64,000 bases of DNA from Helianthus annuus. Its lineage: Eukaryota; Streptophyta; Magnoliopsida; Asterales; Asteraceae. Positions 58,860 through 64,000 of this stretch are shown here, piece after piece. The position numbers were made by a program, and so were the translations under genes. Below the pieces are notes generated by a model that ran no database searches, was not told where the DNA came from, and saw only the letters and a program-made list of their open reading frames with translations. Positions within the stretch are counted from its first letter, which is position 1. Every line of letters starts with the position of its first letter. Location of the stretch: the NCBI RefSeq assembly GCF_002127325.2, contig NC_035435.2, forward strand, positions 130,913,788 to 130,977,787, written 5' to 3'.

Positions 58860-59435
58860 GTCTGAGGTTTGTGAATGAATGTAATTGTCTGAGTTTCATG
58901 ACTCATATAATAGTCCGAACATTAAAACAAACACAAGGGAGCCGAGTTTTAATACAAGAAAGCATCTGTCTGAGTTTTTATGTTGCATAAGGATCCGAGT
59001 TTCCTTGTCACTTGTGCCATCCGAGTTTTAAACCCCCTCTAGTCCGACTTTCTTATCAGGGAAGCCCCCCCCCACACCTTTAGTCCGAGTTTTTATCATA
59101 TGAAACATGTTGGTCCGAGTTTTGTGGACACACTAAGTGTCCGAGTTTTATATCAAACATCAAGGGTCCGATGTTTGAATTAAGGGGGTTCCGACTTTTA
59201 AACATGGAGTAGTGGTCCGACTTTTATGATATGTTATGTGGTTGTCCGAGTTTTGGCCCCCAACCCCAAAGTCCGACCTTTTAAACCCCCAACCCTTTGG
59301 TCCGAATTTTAACCCCAAACCCCCCCCCCCATGAATCGGTCCGAGTTTCATCCATGAAACTCTTGTCCGAGTTTTGTTGCTAGGCACACATAAGATCCGA
59401 GTTTTTGTTAATAGTTATACGGTCCGAGTATGTTG
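58860..59435 (+). repeat. Degenerate minisatellite of GTCCGAGTTTT boxes
   Basis: About 21 copies of a GTCCGAGTTTT-like box, mostly 23-40 bp apart, with variable C- or A-rich spacers. Clear copies start at 59083, 59113, 59140, 59244, 59340 and 59365. Confidence 0.85.
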
Positions 59436-59929
59436 ATTTGTTAACGGAACCAAGTTATTATTGAATGAAATATGATGATCCCATCACCACTGTATGCATG
59501 ATTTTGAATGCTACTTATTGTATGATGTCTGTACATTACTGCATGTTACTGTAATTGCTGCATATAACTGTATGACTCCTTATGTGATTGTATAGTACTG
59601 AAGGCAAGTGCATGATCCTGCATGCGTGAACATCCTATGTGATAATTGAATGTACACAATAAACACACAAAAACACAGTTGCTTGATTTCTCATGACTTG
59701 CAAACCCTAATTTGATGCAAACACTTACATCGTATCATGTGCAACATATCCTAGGTCGTGTGTAACGGACTTAGACATTTGATAAACCCTAGAACATAGC
59801 ATACCGAGAAAACCAAGGTGAGTTCACACTCTTACTAAGGCATGGGATTCCCAGGGCACGGGAATTGGGATTGAAGGATTGAGATTGAATAGAACTGTAC
59901 TTACACTGTTACTAGACTACCATACCAAC

Positions 59930-60175
59930 GTCCTCGGTTGTGCAGGACACATACGTAAAACCTACGTATACTTGTATTGCTCACTGTCCTCAGGTTGCGA
60001 AGGACACTCACGTAAAACCTACGTGAACTTATACTCACTACTGCCTCGGTTGTGTCAGGCACTTACGTAAAACCTACGTAAACCCCCGCGTACCCCTATC
60101 CTCGGTTGTGAAGGATTACTTACGTAAAACCTACGTAAACTTGTACGTGTTACTGTTCTCGGGGTATGTAGAACA
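59930..60175 (+). repeat. Four 56-58-bp repeats with ACGTAAAACCTACGT
   Basis: Each unit has a CTCGGTTG-type start, then ACGTAAAACCTACGT, that is two ACGT cores 11 bp apart. Four good copies and a degenerate fifth. Confidence 0.85.
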
Positions 60176-60641
60176 CTTATGGTTACGAATAGTCTAGTGG
60201 TTATACAACATGGGAAGCCCCCACCAATAGAACGTACTATCGGCCCAGTAGAGCCACATGTTACAAACGAATATACTTTTACGCATTTACTTTCTGTGAA
60301 CTCGCTCAACTAGTTGTTGATCCTCTGTTACATGCCTTGCAGGTCGTTAGGTACGTGGAGCTTGCACAGGGAGGAGCTGGTCGTTGTGGGCTTGGATCGT
60401 GATTGTCTTGTTAAACACTTATGACATTTGATACTTTATTATGATGGGTTTTATTTATACGCTTCCGCTAAACAGTGATAACTTACTTATGTTTTGGAAC
60501 ACCTTTCGTATGGATTTGGTTTGGTTTAATGGCAATTACTTTTACTATATATATTGTTCTATATGATTGGTGGCTTGATCCTGGTCAGTCACGCTCCCAA
60601 GCGGTGATACTCCGCAGGTGGATTTTGGGGGTGTGACAGAT

Positions 60642-60654
60642 TGGTATCAGAGCC
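60642..60654 (+). other. Primer binding site of element 5
   Basis: TGGTATCAGAGCC three bases after the LTR, initiator tRNA-Met type. Confidence 0.9.
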
Positions 60655-60962
60655 ATTGGTTATAGAGAACTTGGTTTTAATATGGGAAAAACGTTTTTAT
60701 TAAAACCAGACTATAACCAGAACAGTGCTCTCAACGATCCACAACGACGCTTCACTCCACGTGCAAGACTCAACATATTAGGTAATAAGGTTTATGTTTA
60801 TTGCCTACTTGCTAGAATTACATAGAACTTTGCTCGTGGTATGCTTAGACTACATTTGCTCACTACATGTTATTGCTTGAGAACACTTGTGTGCTTACAC
60901 TCTTCTGTCATCGCACTATTTGCGAACCTTTCTCACTTATGTTGCCTTTGATGTGAAGATCA

Positions 60963-63900
60963 ATGGCCGGACGAATTAACATGACACAAGCCCAGTTGAC
61001 GGCTTTCGTTAATGAACAAGTTGCTGCGGCACTTGCAGCTGCTCAAGCAGGTAGTATACCCTGCAGTTTAGACTCACACTAGGATCTTTAGATCCTACAT
61101 TAACTCTTGTGTTTAACCTTGTCCTATTCGTACACACTAGGTCAACACGCTCAGCAGCCCGTCTGCACTTTCAAGAACTTTATGGATTGTCGTCCTAGCA
61201 CATTTAGTGGCACTGAAGGAGCGGTTGGACTCCTCCACTGGTTTGAAAAGCTCGAGTCTGTGTTCGAGATGTGTGAATGCCCTGAGGCTCGCAGGGTCAA
61301 GTATGCCACTGGTACTTTAGAGGGGATTGCTCTAACTTGGTGGAACGCGCAAGTGCAGATCTTAGGGTTGGCAGCTGCTAACGCCACCCCTTGGAATGAC
61401 TTCAAGGAACTGATTAAACGTGAATACTGCACTCGGGAAGACATCCACAAGCTGGAGGATGAATTTTATCATTTGAAAATGACTGGGTCAGAAATCGAAG
61501 CTTACACTAAACGGTCGAACGAGCTGGCTGTGCTGTGTCCAACTATGGTGGACCCTCCAATCAAGCGCATTGAGTTGTACCTCAAGGGATTAGCGCCAGA
61601 GATACAGAGCCATGTGACATCGGCTAATCTTGACAACATTCAGGCTATTCAGCGCCTCGCTCATCGTATCACAGATCAGGCAGTGGATCAGAACAGACTG
61701 CCTAAACGTATCAACGCTACTGCCACCGCTACCACTGCTACTACACTTGCTACTCCCAGTGACAACAAGAGAAAATGGGATGGGGATTCTAGCAAGGGGT
61801 CAGCTTCAGTTCAGTCACAGGTTCAACAGCGAAAGACTGACAGTTACCAGAGTCCCAGTCAGCATTCTTCAGGCAGTCACAGGCAGGGGGGATATCGAGG
61901 GAACCTCCCAAAGTGTAACAACTGTAACAGACACCACAGTGGCCAGTGTAACAAGGGTCGCTGTCAAAGATGCCTCAAGATGGGTCATGAGGCCAAAGAT
62001 TATAGAAGCCCTCGGCCTGCGAACCAGAATCAGCAGCAACCACAAGCACAGCAGAATCAGCAACAGGGCAACAAGGGGTGTTTTCATTGCGGCGCAGAAG
62101 GGCACTTCAAAAGGCACTACCCTCAGCTAAACAGGAACCAGAACAACAACAACAATAACAACAATCAGGGAAATGGCAACAACAACAACAACGGTGGAAA
62201 CAACAACGGCAATGAAGCAAGGGGTCGTGCGTTTGTGTTGGGGCAGGGTGATGCCAGAAATGACCCCAACGTCGTTATGGGTAAGTTTCTTCTCGACGAT
62301 ATTTATGTTACTGTTTTGTTTGATTCGGGTGCGGATACGAGTTATATGTCTTTGAAAATGAGTAGATTGTTAAAACGTACACCAACACCTCTAAATACCA
62401 AACATGTCGTAGAACTAGCAAATGGTAAAAGTGTAGAAGCCACGCATGTAGTCAAGGGTTGTAACATCGTTCTAGCGGGTCAGGCCTTCTCAATTGATCT
62501 TATTCCAATAGTTCTGGGTAGTTTCGACATCGTCATCGGCATGGATTGGTTATCCAAGCAGCAAGCAGAGATCTTATGTAAGGAGAAGATCATTCGTATT
62601 CCTCGTTCGGGTAAAGAACCTCTTGAAGTTCAAGGCGACAAGAGTGGTGTAGTGGTTGGCATTATCTCTTTCTTGAAGGCTCAGAAATGTTTACGAAAGG
62701 GGCATACTGCCATTTTGGCACTTGTTACTGATGCATCGACGACAGAGAAAAGAATAGAGGATATTCCAGTTGTACGCGAATTCCCTCAAGTGTTTCCTGA
62801 AGATTTACCTGGTCTACCGCCTCATCGCCAGGTCGAGTTTCAAGTTGAACTAGCTCCAGGAGCAGCACCAATAGCCCGCGCACCGTATCGTTTAGCTCCA
62901 ACTGAACTGGAGGAACTGTCTAAGCAACTACAAGAGCTCTTGGATAAGGGCTTCATTCGTCCAAGCTCTTCGCCTTGGGGAGCTCCAGTATTATTCGTGA
63001 AAAAGAAGGATGGCACTTTCAGGATGTGCATAGACTACCGCGAACTGAACAAGGTCACAGTGAAGAACTGTTATCCTCTTCCTCGTATCGACGACTTATT
63101 CGACCAGTTGCAAGGGTCGAGTTACTACTCCAAGATCGATCTAAGGTCTGGTTACCATCAGCTGAGAGTCCGAGATGAGGACGTCTCCAAGACAGCATTC
63201 AGAACTCGCTACGGTCACTACGAGTTTCTAGTCATGCCATTTGGGCTTACGAACGCGCCTGCAGTCTCCATGGATCTTATGAACTGGGTGTGCAAACCCT
63301 TCTTGACAAGTTCGTCATTGTTTTCATCGACGACATCCTGATCTACTCCAAGAGTTAGGAGGAACACGAGCAGCACTTACGCCTTATCTTGGAACTTCTT
63401 CGAAAGGAGCAACTGTACGCCAAGTTTTCAAAATGCGACTTCTGGCTTCGTGAAGTCCACTTCTTAGGCCATGTGGTGAACAGGGATGCGATTCATGTCG
63501 ATCCATCCAAGGTAGATTCGATCAGGAACTGGCCTACACCGCGTACACCAACGGAAATACGCCAATTCTTGGGTTTGGCGGGGTATTACAGACGATTTAT
63601 TAAAGACTTCTCCAAGATCGCACAGCCGCTCACTATGTTGACACAGAAAGGTGTCACCTGCCATTGGGGAGATTCCCAGGAAACCGCTTTCTAGTACCTA
63701 AAGGATAGGCTTTGCAGCGCACCTATTCTCTCATTGCCAGAGGGCACGGATGATTTTGTGGTCTATTGTGACGCGTCGATACAGGGACTTGGTTGTGTAT
63801 TGATGCAGCGGGATAAGGTTATTGCTTACGCTTCTCGTCAACTCAAGGTTCACGAACGGAACTACACGACGCACGATTTAGAGCTGGGAGCTGTTGTTTT

Positions 63901-64000
63901 TGCACTTAAGATATGGCGACACTACCTGTACGGTACCAAATGCACAATTTACACCGATCACAGGAGTCTCGAGCATATCTTCAAGCAGAAGGAATTGAAT
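60963..64000 (+). pseudogene. gag-pol: gag-pol of element 5, spliced start and several breaks
   Basis: It starts at the ATG at 60963 (MAGRINMTQ). Exon 1 (60963-61050) joins in phase to 61141 if the 90-bp segment 61051-61140 is removed as an intron. gag follows ([16 protein letters not shown]), then Gln/Asn-rich linkers and two CCHC knuckles that each end in Tyr instead of Cys (GHEAKDY and GHFKRHY). Protease LFDSGAD and the RT follow. Breaks: one base lost near 63300, TAG at 63356 and TAG at 63692. RNase H (YCDAS, YASRQL, YTDHRSL) continues to the window end. Several residue changes in conserved blocks (for example Arg to Cys and Arg to Trp in RT) also fit C-to-T decay. Confidence 0.88.
61051..61140 (+). 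other. Candidate spliceosomal intron in gag of element 5
   Basis: CAG is followed by GTAGTA; the stretch ends in CACACTAG after a T-rich tract with TTAAC-type branch sites. Removing 90 bases joins codon 29 plus one base to GT and restores the gag frame. Unspliced reading stops at TAG 61080. Confidence 0.65.

Larger units (their letters stand above)
58150..60638 (+). repeat. 5' LTR of element 5 (2489 bp)
   Basis: Begins TGTGACAACTCG and ends GGGGGTGTGACA, just before the primer site. It contains two internal repeat arrays (58860-59435 and 59930-60175). The limits are inferred from the termini, since the other LTR is outside the window. Confidence 0.85.
58150..64000 (+). mobile_element. LTR retrotransposon 5 (Ty3/gypsy, Tekay-like), incomplete in window
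   Basis: The 5' LTR, primer site, gag and most of pol are present. The element continues past 64000, so the 3' LTR and target duplication cannot be checked. It interrupts the ORF2 of the LINE. Its LTR is unrelated to those of elements 1-4 apart from the ends. Confidence 0.9.

Overview
The window is plant nuclear DNA from a heterochromatic, transposon-packed region. It most likely comes from a eudicot of the daisy family (Asteraceae); that family assignment is inferred from how the Tekay-type Ty3/gypsy polyproteins, the Ulp1-type gene and the LINE read, and was not tested by a search. There are no bacterial-type operons, no rRNA or tRNA genes and no CRISPR array. Almost every base belongs to a mobile element, and the elements are nested.

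Layout. (1) From the left edge to about 45.24 kb runs one large Mutator-like element (MULE). Once three insertions are subtracted, about 11.4 kb of it lies in the window. It carries a many-exon plus-strand gene ending in a C48/Ulp1-type cysteine protease (about 1-39.95 kb), a small unknown ORF (40.6-41.05 kb) and a convergent minus-strand FAR1/MULE transposase gene (41.7-44.9 kb). Both main genes carry frameshifts or stops. (2) Three Ty3/gypsy retrotransposons sit inside introns of the Ulp1-type gene: element 1 (93-8843), element 2 (11731-24056, perfect TACGT target duplication) and element 3 (25292-38010). (3) A roughly 1.5-kb terminal-inverted-repeat element bounded on both sides by long (TA)n tracts lies at 45324-46848. 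(4) A LINE follows. Its ORF1 is split by element 4 (48164-57197, perfect ATAGG target duplication) and its ORF2 is split by element 5 (58150 to beyond the window end).

All five LTR elements point to the plus strand, use an initiator-tRNA-Met primer site, and have a gag-protease-RT-RNase H-integrase order; elements 1-4 show a C-terminal chromodomain-like segment, which suits the Tekay/Del chromovirus clade. Elements 2 and 3 are sister copies with very long LTRs (3.5-3.8 kb). Elements 1 and 4 are relatives that share an extra ORF upstream of gag. By eye, LTR divergence is 5 differences in 1478 bp for element 1, about 9 substitutions in 1.4 kb for element 4, and around 2 percent for elements 2 and 3.

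The most notable unexplained structures are: a palindromic motif (TAACAYRTGTTA) found about 19 times, mostly in introns and spacers of the MULE; the conserved pre-gag ORF of elements 1 and 4; paired GCGGG boxes 31-32 bp apart upstream of the TATA box in the LTRs of elements 1-4; repeated in-phase duplication of exons in the Ulp1-type gene; and a likely 90-bp spliceosomal intron in the gag of element 5.
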